NCBI RefSeq assembly: GCF_000383615.1
Contig: NZ_KB911634.1
Coordinates: forward strand, 1 to 39,995
DNA: 39,995 nucleotides
Reading direction: 5' to 3'
DNA from: Streptomyces canus 299MFChir4.1
GTDB lineage: Bacteria > Actinomycetota > Actinomycetes > Streptomycetales > Streptomycetaceae
Position 1 is the first letter of the stretch; every line of letters starts with the position of its first letter. A program made the position numbers and the translations under genes. This document shows, piece after piece, positions 23,596-31,157 of the stretch. The notes beneath the pieces were generated by a model. The model saw only the letters and a program-made list of their open reading frames with translations. It was not told where the DNA came from and ran no database searches.

Positions 23596-24073
23596 TCCTT
23601 TCGCCGGAGCGGACGCTCATCGGAGGAAGGGGGGCGGCTGCGGCCGATAGCGCGGACTGCTCATGTTGCGGCTGAGCCCGCCGCGTCGGGGCGGCGGCCA
23701 AGCGCACCGCCGAGCCGCCGGCTGGCCACCGGATGCTGATCAGAGCCCGACAGCGTCACCACGGGCCCGCGTGACCGGCTGACTCGGTGGCTCAGCGAGC
23801 AGCGCCTGGGCGAGACACCGTGGGCGAGCTGCTCTACGCGTTCTTGCAGGCGCTGGAGGGCGGCTCCAGGCTGGTCACGCGCACCCTCGTGTACCGGTTC
23901 ATCGGGATGCATTCGCAGTGCTCCGGCCTTCAGGCTGGGGGTGAAGCGAATCTTGTGGCTGCGACGCGGAGCGTCGCGGTCTCGTTCCGACGGTGCCGGA
24001 CCCTGCTCGTTCGTGACGGTGATGGATCGTTCGAATGTTCCCGGTGACGACATGGGTTCGATGTGCCTAGTTT
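23596..24073. other. Gene-free stretch after the operon, with IS200/IS605-like end
   Basis: About 480 bases. Openings on both strands are low-complexity and match no family. Apart from the element-end-like structure at 23921-23977, nothing is supported. GAAGGGGGGC-type sequence follows the last stop at once, with no clear terminator. Confidence 0.4.
23921..23977. repeat. IS200/IS605-like end remnant without tnpB
   Basis: CCTTCAGGCTGGGGG followed by a GAAGCGAA and then the perfect hairpin GCGACGC-GGA-GCGTCGC (23961-23977) repeats the layout seen at the left end of the TnpB element (TTTCAGGCTGGGGG at 4388-4401, AAACGAA, then a small hairpin). No TnpB coding sequence follows. It may be a solo end or relic. 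Confidence 0.35.
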
Positions 24074-24289
24074 CTAGGACCAGCGCATCCCGAGCTGATC
24101 GAGATCGGCACGGCGCTGCGGGCTGAGCTTGGCGGCCCTGCGATGGGCGTTGTCCAGGAATGCCCCAAGTTTGTGCTCGACACCGCCCACGACCTCCACC
24201 GCCTTGCGGGGCGCCAGGAGGTGACCCTCCCGCGCATGGAACTGCCGCGCAGCGGCAAGGTTCACGGCCCACCGCGCATCCTGCGACAA
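24074..24289 (-). pseudogene. Helicase-associated (HA) domain fragment
   Basis: A 71-codon opening reads WAVNLAAARQFHAREGHLLA, then PRKAVEVVGGVEHKLGAFLD, NAHRRAAKLSPQRRADLDQL and GMRW. This is one unit of the helicase-associated domain that is repeated in the C-terminal part of large Streptomyces helicases, some of them encoded near chromosome or plasmid ends. No helicase core and no further HA units are present, so it is a fragment. It may be translated from its own ATG, but no ribosome site is evident. Confidence 0.65.
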
Positions 24290-24385
24290 GGGCTCGGGCG
24301 GCCGCGGCCGGATCGGTCGTGGCCGCCCTCGAGGCGGCGGGCGTCGTGGGGGTGGCGTCCCGGCACGTCGGCCTGCGCTGACGTG

Positions 24386-25192
24386 TCAGCCCGCGTTGCG
24401 GTAGAGGTCGGTCTGGCCGTTCGACGCGGTCAGGCCGCCGTCCACCGGGATGTGCGCGCCGTTGACGAACGAGGCGTCGGGCCCGGCGAGGAACGCGACC
24501 ACCGCGGCGACCTCCTCCGGATACCCCGGGCGTCCCATCGGCACCCGGTCGTCGAAACGTGTGCGCAACTCGGTCCCCTCCGCGAGGGCGGCACGGACGT
24601 AGTCGTGGCTCCATGTGGTCAGGGGCTGGACGGAGTTGACCCGGATCTCGCGGCCGTGGTCGAGCGCCATCGCGTTGGTCAGGTTAGTCACCGCGCCCTT
24701 GGTCGTGTTGTAGACGACCTGCTGGAAGTCCCCGCGGACTCCTCCCACGGACCCGATGTTGACGATGCAGCCGCGTACCACGCGGAGGTGGGGGAGGGCC
24801 GCCCTCGACGCGAAGAAGACCCCGTCGACGTTGACGCCCATCATCGTGCGGTAGACGGCGGGGTCGACCGTGTCCACGGTGCCGGGCAGGGCCAGCCCCG
24901 CGTTGTTGACGAGTACGTCCAGGCGGCCGAACCGCTCGGCGAGCGAGTCCATCACCCCGGTGATGGTGTCCAGGTCCGAGACATCGCCCACTTGCGCATA
25001 CATGGCGGCGCCTTCCGGGCCGCGCCGGATCGCCTCGGACAGGGTTTCTTCCGTGCGGCCGAGGAAGACGGTCGTATATCCGTCGGCGGCGAAACGGTGG
25101 GCGATCACACTGCCGAGAGCGCCACCGGCGCCGGTGACGACGGCGACGCGGTCCTGACCGACCCGCTTCGTTGCCGTGTTGCTAAGTTCCAT
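24386..25192 (-). CDS. SDR-family oxidoreductase
   Basis: A 268-residue classical SDR, close in layout to FabG-like reductases. TGAGGALG (20-27) binds the cofactor, NNAG is 96-99, Ser148 (NIGSVGG), Tyr161 and Lys165 (YNTTK) form the catalytic set, and GAHIPVDGG near the C-terminus is the usual SDR ending. The ATG at 25192 gives the family N-terminus (MELSNTATKRVGQDRVAVVT). An in-frame start at 25264 would add 24 Arg-rich residues and run into the divergent regulator. It shares a 75-base divergent promoter with the AraC gene, which probably controls it. The substrate is not known. Confidence 0.9.
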   Translation of the reverse strand: MELSNTATKRVGQDRVAVVTGAGGALGSVIAHRFAADGYTTVFLGRTEETLSEAIRRGPEGAAMYAQVGDVSDLDTITGVMDSLAERFGRLDVLVNNAGLALPGTVDTVDPAVYRTMMGVNVDGVFFASRAALPHLRVVRGCIVNIGSVGGVRGDFQQVVYNTTKGAVTNLTNAMALDHGREIRVNSVQPLTTWSHDYVRAALAEGTELRTRFDDRVPMGRPGYPEEVAAVVAFLAGPDASFVNGAHIPVDGGLTASNGQTDLYRNAG

Positions 25193-25267
25193 GCCTGGAC
25201 CGTAGGAACGGTCACCTGTGCGCGGCTTGGACGCGCGCGCCACCCGTCGGAAGAATCGTGACACGTT

Positions 25268-26299
25268 GTGCCGAACACCGGGACGTCAGGCTCCTACTCC
25301 ACCGGCTCCGACCGAACCCCGTCCGCGCTCGGCGCCTACCTGCGGGGATGGCGGGACCTGGCCCGCGACGACTTCTCGATGCCGGCGTTCACCCCGGCGA
25401 CCAGGGACGGGTTCCGCGGCTCGCTCCGGCTGACCCGGCTGCACGACGTGGCCGTCACCGAGTCCGCCGTCGCGTCGGCCGTCCGGACGACGGGCCCGCC
25501 GGTGCACACCGAGGACGCCGTCCGCCTGTGGGTGGTGCACCGCGGGGAGTGGTCGCTCGGCAACACGCGGGACGAGACGGAACACCACGTGCCCGCCGGG
25601 GCGTTCGTCCTGCGACGGGTCGGACCGCTGTCCCACTTCGCCACCCCGCCGCACACCACCGCGCGGGTGTTCATCCTGCCCGGCGCCGCGTTCACGCCCC
25701 TGCTCGACCACCGGGTGGTGACAGGCCCGGCCCACACCTCCGAACTGCGGCTGCTGCTCGCCCATGCCGGCCTGGTCCGCCGCACCCTGCCGGGTCTCGG
25801 CCCCGCGGGTGTCGAGGCCGCGCGCAACGCTCTCGTCGAACTGGCCCGAGCCGTGGCGCTCCAAGGGCTCGACGCCACGGAACCCGCCCTGGCGCCCGCC
25901 CTCGTCCAGGCCGCCAAGGAGATGGCCGAGACCCGGCTCACCGAGGCCGGACTCTCCGCGGCGGCGCTCGCGAAGGACCTCAACGTGTCGGTGCGCACCC
26001 TGCAACGTGCCTTCGCCGCGCAGGAGCAGTCCGTGTCGGCGTATCTGCGCGAACGGCGGCTGGATCATGCGCGCCGGGCTCTTCTCGCCGGACCGGGCCG
26101 GTGGAGTGTCTCGGAGATCGCCGCACACTGGCAGTTCGCCGACAGCAGCCACTTCACACGCCTCTTCAAGCGGCGCTACGGCCGCACACCCACCGAGTAC
26201 CTTCGTGTCCTCGACGGAGCAACGCTAAAGTCTCACATGAGCGTCAAGGTCGAGGCTGACCCGGAAGAGCGGGAGAACAGCTGTCATGAAGATCGGTGA
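25268..26299 (+). CDS. AraC-family transcriptional regulator (AraC-binding-like N-terminus)
   Basis: A 343-residue regulator from a GTG at 25268. The N-terminal half is a cupin-like sensor of the type in AraC/FeaR-like regulators (RLWVVHRGEWSLGN, HVPAGAFVLRRVGPLSHF). The C-terminal AraC HTH occupies about 215-320: LAKDLNVSVRTLQRAFAAQE, RRLDHARRALLAG, SVSEIAAHWQFADSSHFTRL and FKRRYGRTPTEY. The last 30 or so residues after YLRVLDG are unusual and run over the start of a broken merR gene (26286), so the natural C-terminus may have been altered by rearrangement. It is divergent from the SDR gene at 24386 and is its likely regulator. Confidence 0.87.
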   Translation: MPNTGTSGSYSTGSDRTPSALGAYLRGWRDLARDDFSMPAFTPATRDGFRGSLRLTRLHDVAVTESAVASAVRTTGPPVHTEDAVRLWVVHRGEWSLGNTRDETEHHVPAGAFVLRRVGPLSHFATPPHTTARVFILPGAAFTPLLDHRVVTGPAHTSELRLLLAHAGLVRRTLPGLGPAGVEAARNALVELARAVALQGLDATEPALAPALVQAAKEMAETRLTEAGLSAAALAKDLNVSVRTLQRAFAAQEQSVSAYLRERRLDHARRALLAGPGRWSVSEIAAHWQFADSSHFTRLFKRRYGRTPTEYLRVLDGATLKSHMSVKVEADPEERENSCHEDR

Positions 26300-26343
26300 C
26301 GTGAGCCGCGCGACCGGGGTGAGCGCCCGCTCCCTGCGCTACG
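26286..26343 (+). pseudogene. MerR-family regulator, first 19 codons only
   Basis: ATG at 26286 behind GGGAGAAC opens MKIGDVSRATGVSARSLRYA, the standard start of a MerR-type HTH. Similarity breaks off where RYYEExGLL is expected, at about 26343, and the following DNA belongs to an IS5-type relic on the other strand. The start overlaps the AraC gene by 14 bases. Only a stub is left. Confidence 0.7.
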
Positions 26344-26394
26344 CAGCTTTCGCCAGCCGTCCGCCCCAGCGGTGCCCTTCCACCGTCCCTACCC

Positions 26395-26528
26395 GGTCAG
26401 CCGCATCGGCGGTGCGGGTCACGCTCGAGCGCCAGCAGCGGGCTGAGCCGGCAGATGACCCGGCGGGCCGTGGAAAAGCGGACGCCGAACAGCGGACCCA
26501 CCTGCCGCTCCGTTAGGTTGCGCGACAT
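26395..26528 (-). pseudogene. IS5-type transposase HTH fragment
   Basis: From an ATG at 26528 the minus strand reads MSRNLTERQVGPLFGVRFST, then ARRVICRLSPLLALE. This is the HTH region of IS5-like transposases (compare NLTLRQLAPLFGVSKSAADR in the 29627-30397 gene). It breaks off near 26395, without any catalytic part. It is the debris that abuts the truncated merR. Confidence 0.6.
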
Positions 26529-26560
26529 TGTGACTGCCCTCTCCACACCCGGCTTACTGA

Positions 26561-27440
26561 CTAACAACGTTTCTGGACGTGGCGGTGGGTGATCAGACAG
26601 ACGGCGATGCCAAGGAATGCTTCATGGATGTCGTCGCGTCGTTCCCAGCGGATGGGCAGGCGGCGGAAGCCGTGCAGGAGATCGTCCGTTCGACAACCCA
26701 CCGGAAGGTGCCCAGGTCGGTGCCGTGCGGTTGCCCGCGTTCGGCGATCGCGGGCCGGATGCCGCGCTGGCGCAGGAGTCGGCCGTACTTGTCGTGGTCG
26801 TAGCCGCGGTCGGCGAAGATCATGTCGGGCCGTCTGCGTGGCCGGCCGACGACTCCGGCCACTGCCGGGATCTTGTGCAGCAGCGGCAGCAGTTGGGTGA
26901 CGTCGTTGCGGTTGCCGCCGGTCAGCGACACCGCGAGCGGGATGCTCTGGCCGTCGGTGATGAGGTGGTGCTTGCTGCCCGGGTGTGCGCGGTCGGCCGG
27001 GCTGGGTCCGCTTTTGGGCCCCTGCGGGCGGCCCGGACGTGGGAGGAGTTGATCACCGCCCGCGACCAGTCCAGCTGGTTCTTCGAGCGCAGTTTGTTCA
27101 GCAGCAGCTGGTGGAGCTGGTCCCACACGTCGGCCTCGTTCCAGGCCGCAAGGCGCGGCCAGCAGGTCATGCCCGAGCCGAAGCCCAACTCCTGGGGCAG
27201 GTACTCCCACTGGATGCCGGTGTGCAGGACGAACAGGATCCCGCACAGGGCCTGCCGGTCGGGAACCCGCGGCCGTCCCTCGACCTGCTTGAGGGGCGGC
27301 TCGGGCAGCAACGGCTCGATCAGCGACCACAGTTCGTCCGACACGATCCACGGCCGCGACTGACGCTTCCCCAGACCACACCCACGAGCGATCAAGAATG
27401 GATCAGGGAGAACGTTCTGTCTTGACAGTGGGCGGGGCAT
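26561..27440 (-). pseudogene. IS5-family transposase with frameshift signal and a disabling deletion
   Basis: The first frame (from 27440) reads SRPWIVSDELWSLIEPLLPE, GRPRVPDRQALCGILFVLHT and GIQWEYLPQELGFGSGMTCW. At CCCAAAA (27018-27012) it moves by -1 into GPKSGPSPADRAHPGSKHHL, then TGGNRNDVTQLLPLL and ADRGYDHDKYG, the DDE core. After VVERTIS a second shift around 26676-26680, probably a small deletion, breaks the chain; the proper end (LHGFRRLPIRWERRDDIHEA) continues in another frame to a TAG at 26561. The first shift looks programmed; the second is a mutation. The element is therefore most likely dead. Confidence 0.75.
27012..27018 (-). promoter_or_regulatory. Canonical -1 frameshift heptamer in the IS5 transposase
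   Basis: On the minus strand C CCA AAA lies in the zero frame of the first open frame, and a -1 slip gives CCC AAA, exactly the frame of the catalytic half. This is a textbook X XXY YYZ site as used by many two-frame IS5 and IS3 elements. Confidence 0.55.
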
Positions 27441-27579
27441 GCGCCAAGCTGGCGCAAGGTAGAACGCTCAGTCTGGGTATGGGGCCTATCGACTCCTCGT
27501 GCTGGTCTTCATGCGGGCAGCCGGGGTGCCAACCTGCGGAACCATCTTTCCGTCCTTGTCCTGGCCCGAAAGGATCGCC

Positions 27580-28170
27580 GTGAGCACTGACTCGACTGCC
27601 GCACCACTTGCGACTGTCGGCAGGTCTGCGCGAAATCTGACCATGCGTCAGCTTTTCCTCGCGAGGTCTGTTTTTGTCATCGCATGGGTGGCCTTGCTGC
27701 TGGCCAACAAGCGTCACCTTGGGCCCTTCGACGTCACCCTGCTCGTCCTTTATCCGCTGTTCGACGTCGCTGTAGCGGTCTTCGGCGCCCGATCGCCAGG
27801 GAGTACCGGAACAACCCGCGGTTGGCGAGTGATCATCGCGATCAGTGTTGTTGCCGCCGTCGGTCTGGCCATCGCCAGCTCCTCAGGAGTTTCGGCAGTC
27901 CTGCGGGTATGGGGTGTCTGGGCGATCCTTGTCGGAGCTGTTCAGCTGATCGGGGGGCTCGGCCGCGGCAAGCGCAAGACAGGCGGTCAGTGGACGATGG
28001 TCTTCAGCGGTGCCATCTCCGTTCAGCTCGGGGTGCAGTTCATCCTTGGGGCCTTCGCCTCCAACTCCATACTGATCAAGGGGGGCGGCTCCGCGATTCT
28101 CGGCTGGATCTTCTTCCTCTTCTTTCTCTTCTCGGCGCTGCGTCATGGCCGCGTGAATCAGGCGGATTGA
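27580..28170 (+). CDS. DUF308/HdeD-like membrane protein
   Basis: A 196-residue integral membrane protein. Six or so hydrophobic segments are visible, for example SVFVIAWVALLLAN, LLVLYPLFDVAVAVFG, VIIAISVVAAVGLAIAS, WAILVGAVQLIGG and GWIFFLFFLFSALRHG. The pattern of short paired helices with RxWGVWAILVGAVQLI resembles the DUF308 (HdeD) repeat. The GTG at 27580 with GAAAGGA upstream is chosen; an earlier in-frame start would add 27 residues of poor quality. No operon partner is visible. Function is unknown; E. coli HdeD is linked to acid stress, but that need not apply. Confidence 0.75.
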   Translation: MSTDSTAAPLATVGRSARNLTMRQLFLARSVFVIAWVALLLANKRHLGPFDVTLLVLYPLFDVAVAVFGARSPGSTGTTRGWRVIIAISVVAAVGLAIASSSGVSAVLRVWGVWAILVGAVQLIGGLGRGKRKTGGQWTMVFSGAISVQLGVQFILGAFASNSILIKGGGSAILGWIFFLFFLFSALRHGRVNQAD

Positions 28171-28593
28171 CGTGGCTACGGCGTTCCCTGTGGTTGTCGT
28201 CCGCGGCAACTGCTCCCGGTCCTTCAGGCAGGGCTGCAGCGCCTAGCCCGAGGTTCGTTGAGCTGTCGAGCACTGCCATGACCGCCTTGCTGAATGACGA
28301 TTCTGTGGCGCCTGGTGCCCGCCGCAGGAATTGACGACATCCTTGGACAGCACCATCGCCGTCGGGACTGGGGACAAGCTTGCCCGGCGTCGGTAGAGGA
28401 GAGCGGACTGGGAGGCGCTCGCGGTCCTGGCGGGGGGATCGGACGCCTTTCCATGGTCTTCCGTCGCGACCCGCGTGGTCCCGCTGAACCGTGACCCGCA
28501 GGCAGCCTTCGCGCACTTCCGCTGCGGACATGACCGTGGGGCAGGGGGAGGCGTCCAGCGGTACTCCCGATTCGAAGTGCGTATGGGGTTGTT
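28171..28593. other. Gene-free stretch before the GMC gene
   Basis: About 420 bases without a supported gene. A minus-strand frame contains SFSKAVMAVLDSSTNLGLGA, which might be the tail of a lost regulator, but I cannot assign it. The promoter of the GMC gene would lie here. Confidence 0.35.
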
Positions 28594-29562
28594 ATGTCAT
28601 CGAAGAACGTCGTGGACTACATCATCGTCGGGAGTGGGGCCGCCGGTTCGGCGCTGGCCCACCGGCTCAGCGCGAATCCTCAGAACCGAGTTCTGGTGAT
28701 CGAGGGCGATGGTGCCGGCGATCAACAGCGGCATGGGATGTCTTCGCGCTTTGTCCAGTCATCGACTGGTCTGCAGCATCGTGATCAGCGAGCACCGCAA
28801 TTGCTGGACGGATGCAGGCGTACGGACGGCAGCGCGGGTGGCTCAACGGCGGCGAGTGACATGACGGCGAGTTGGGGAGCGGCGGCGGCCCATCAGTCGT
28901 GGGAGGCAGCCGATGTCGCCAGCTGGAACTGGGCTCGGTTCCTGGAAGCCCTCACGCCCATGGAGCGGCATGCTGCCGATGCAACTGGCCTGCATGACGA
29001 CGATGGGCGTCGAGCGGACCAGGCCGTTCGTCCGCCGGATGCGATGAGTGAGCTGTGGATCGCGGCTCTGGCGCGCCACGGCATCCAAACGGTGGAGGAC
29101 CTGGGCGGAGATCACACGAAGACGGCTTACACGCCGTGGTCGGAGTCGGTAGCCCTCCGGATGAGTTTGCACCGCCCGCCTCTGCACTGGTTGGCGCAGC
29201 GGCGCAATGTCCGTGTCCGCTTGCACTGCATAGCCCGACGCGTCCTTTTCGACGGCACGACCGCGATCGGGGTTGAGACCGCAACTCCCTGGGGCACGGT
29301 ACGGTTCACAGCCCGCCGTGAGGTCATCCTGTGCGCGGGCGCGGTGAGTAATACGCTGGTGCTCGAGCGAAGTGGCGTCGGCGACCCGGAGGTACTCAGC
29401 ACCGTCGGCGTACAACTCGTCGCGGCCAACGCTGCCGTAGGCGGCAACCTCAGGCAACGTCGAGGCGCGGCATTCAGCCTCAGACTGAACGGCGTATCAG
29501 ACCGTGCCCCGGAGTCGGTCACGCCGGCCGCAAGACTCAGGGCCAAAGTCATGAGGTTGCTA
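28594..29562 (+). pseudogene. GMC-family oxidoreductase, 5' part of an interrupted gene
   Basis: The first 323 codons of an FAD-dependent GMC (choline/glucose dehydrogenase type) enzyme. DYIIVGSGAAGSALAHRLSA (residues 8-27) is the FAD dinucleotide fold. SAGGSTAASDMTASWG corresponds to the usual LGGSSxINxMxxxRG flavin segment but is divergent. TARREVILCAGAVSNTLVLE, then SGVGDPEVLSTVGVQLV, is the second GMC signature. At 29562 the frame is broken by the IS5-type element. Joining CTA at 29560-29562 with GGG at 32317 restores one frame of 529 residues with the 3' part. Loss of function is very recent in sequence terms because both halves remain open. Confidence 0.85.
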
Positions 29563-29626
29563 AGACTTGTCCCGTAAAGATCTTCGAGTCAGCGGGGCGC
29601 GATCGGCTACCGCCCGCTCTGCTCGC

Positions 29627-30397
29627 CTATCGGCTGAGTGCGAGGTTGTGCAGGCGGGCGATTCCGATCATCGCGTGATGGACGCCGTTGCCCTTCAAGC
29701 GGCAGTCGCGGAGGATCTTCCAGGTCTTCATGCGGGCGAAGGCGTGCTCAACACGGGCGCGGACCTGGCGGTGGGACGTGTTGTGCTCTTCCTTCCAGGC
29801 GGGCAGTTCGCTCTGTCCGCGCTCGCGGCGGTGCGGGATGAGCAGGCCGGTGCCCCGGTAGCCGCCGTCGGCGATCACGGTGGTGCGGCCGACGGCGGCC
29901 TTGGCTCCGGATAGTGCCCACGCATTGCAGTCGTTGCGGTTGCCGGGCAACGGTCGGCCGACAAAGACGACGCGCCGGGTGTCGGCGTCGATGACGACCT
30001 GGTGGTTGGTGGAGTAGCGGTAGTTCTTCGACCGCTCGGCCACCGTGTGGTCGCGGGTGGCGACCAGGGTTCCGTCCACGATGAGCACGGTGTCCTTGCG
30101 GAACCGTTTGCGGGGCTTGAGCGCGAGCAGGGGACCAAGGTGGCTGATGATGCGGTCAGCTGCGGATTTCGAGACGCCGAACAGCGGGGCGAGCTGTCGC
30201 AGCGTCAAGTTGGTGCGCCAGTACGCCGTGACCAGCAGCACCCGGTCCTCCAGTGGCAGGCTCCACGGCCGACCTCTGCGGACCGCGTCAGCTCCTTCGT
30301 GCCGCAGCTGTGCCACCAACCTGCCGAAGCAGCGAGGGCTCAGTCCGGTGAACGGGGCTATCCAGGACGGCTGCGACGCCGTGATCACAGCAGACAT
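29627..30397 (-). CDS. IS5-family transposase (complete)
   Basis: A 256-residue DDE transposase. Its HTH is at about 45-75 (AYWRTNLTLRQLAPLFGVSK) and the DDE domain follows: VDGTLVATRDH with the first Asp, ADGGYRGTGLL with the second, and VRARVEHAFARMKTWKIL with the Glu. No frameshift is visible. It should mobilise the element bounded at 29563 and 31155. It is similar along its length to the broken copy at 1659-2251. Confidence 0.88.
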   Translation of the reverse strand: MSAVITASQPSWIAPFTGLSPRCFGRLVAQLRHEGADAVRRGRPWSLPLEDRVLLVTAYWRTNLTLRQLAPLFGVSKSAADRIISHLGPLLALKPRKRFRKDTVLIVDGTLVATRDHTVAERSKNYRYSTNHQVVIDADTRRVVFVGRPLPGNRNDCNAWALSGAKAAVGRTTVIADGGYRGTGLLIPHRRERGQSELPAWKEEHNTSHRQVRARVEHAFARMKTWKILRDCRLKGNGVHHAMIGIARLHNLALSR

Positions 30398-30500
30398 CGC
30401 GAGATCATTTCACTCGTCGCCAGGTGTCCCGTTCACGACAGTTCTTGACGGCCCCACCGATTCCTTGAGCGGCGCTCCTCACCGGCCCTGGTGACCTGGG

Positions 30501-31037
30501 TCAGTCGAAGAGGGCAACGACTCCATTCACCCAGATCGCAAGGAACGCAAGGGCCCCCACCAGGCAGCCGACGCCCGCCAGCACACCGCTGACCGACCAC
30601 GGCTCGGAGGGCGCCTCGTGCTTCTCCTGCAGGCAGCCGTCCCGGTAGGAGGCGGGGTCGTCCCAGTCGACGGGGTGCCCCAGCTCCTCGGCGCAGGCGG
30701 TCCGCACCCCGACCAGCTGCCCCTCCGCGAAGGCGGTGGCAGCCATCGCCTCGGGGCCGCGCCAGGCGAGGGCCTTCATCCGCCACCCGGGAGACCCATA
30801 CCGCGCCTCGAAGGCGGCTGTCTCGTCGGCGTTGCGGTCCTCTTCGAGGTACATCCAGCGTCCGGCCTCGGCGGCGTCGCCGAAGAGCCGGTACACCTCG
30901 GCCAGACGCCGGCGGAGCGTCAGGTCGTACGGGAACGATGAGACGAGACCGCGCAAACGCTGACGCGCGACGGGAACCCGGCCAGCGGCCAGGTCTGCGT
31001 CGACTCGGGCAAGGGTCTCTCTCAGGGGCATGAACAC
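30501..31037 (-). CDS. DUF6584-like protein, passenger gene of the IS
   Basis: A 178-residue protein. LRETLARVDADLAAGRVPVA, RQRLRGLVSSFPYDLTLRRR, LAEVYRLFGDAAEAGRWMYL and EEDRNADETAAFEARYG form TPR-like paired helices typical of the Streptomyces DUF6584 group (name from memory). The C-terminus SVSGVLAGVGCLVGALAFLA is one hydrophobic segment, so the protein may be a tail-anchored membrane protein. ATG at 31037 or the in-frame ATG at 31031 may start it. It lies inside the terminal repeats of the IS and on the same strand as the transposase. Function is unknown; the family is normally a chromosomal housekeeping-type gene. Confidence 0.7.
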   Translation of the reverse strand: MFMPLRETLARVDADLAAGRVPVARQRLRGLVSSFPYDLTLRRRLAEVYRLFGDAAEAGRWMYLEEDRNADETAAFEARYGSPGWRMKALAWRGPEAMAATAFAEGQLVGVRTACAEELGHPVDWDDPASYRDGCLQEKHEAPSEPWSVSGVLAGVGCLVGALAFLAIWVNGVVALFD

Positions 31038-31157
31038 ATGATCGGGTACCGCACTGATCCACGTCGACTTGGTTTGTCGCTCAGCACTCGCTCGCTCTCA
31101 ACGGCATCGACTGAACCCCACTGAGACGGGACACCATCACTTACGGGACAAGTCTTA

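Larger units (their letters stand above)
29563..31155. mobile_element. IS5-type element carrying a DUF6584 passenger gene
   Basis: Perfect 15-bp terminal inverted repeats, AGACTTGTCCCGTAA (29563-29577) and TTACGGGACAAGTCT (31141-31155), bound a 1593-bp unit. It is flanked by TA at 29561-29562 and 31156-31157, the target duplication. Inside are a complete transposase (29627-30397) and a second gene (30501-31037), both on the minus strand. A related relic at 1659-2290 has the repeat only about 30 bases from the transposase start, so here the DNA between transposase and right end (about 740 bp) is extra cargo. The target was a CTAG in the GMC gene. Confidence 0.8.

Noticed and set aside
24143..25261. 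372-codon plus-strand frame over the second SDR gene
   Set aside because: Antisense to an SDR with all catalytic residues; composition Val/Gly/Asp-rich as expected of a shadow.
28076..28531. Minus-strand frame with SFSKAVMAVLDSSTNLGL
   Set aside because: It might be a regulator tail, but only about 20 residues look protein-like and they cannot be assigned.
30398..30500. Possible alternative right end of the IS5-type element just before the transposase start
   Set aside because: No copy of the terminal repeat is present there; the only matching inverted partner is at 31141-31155.
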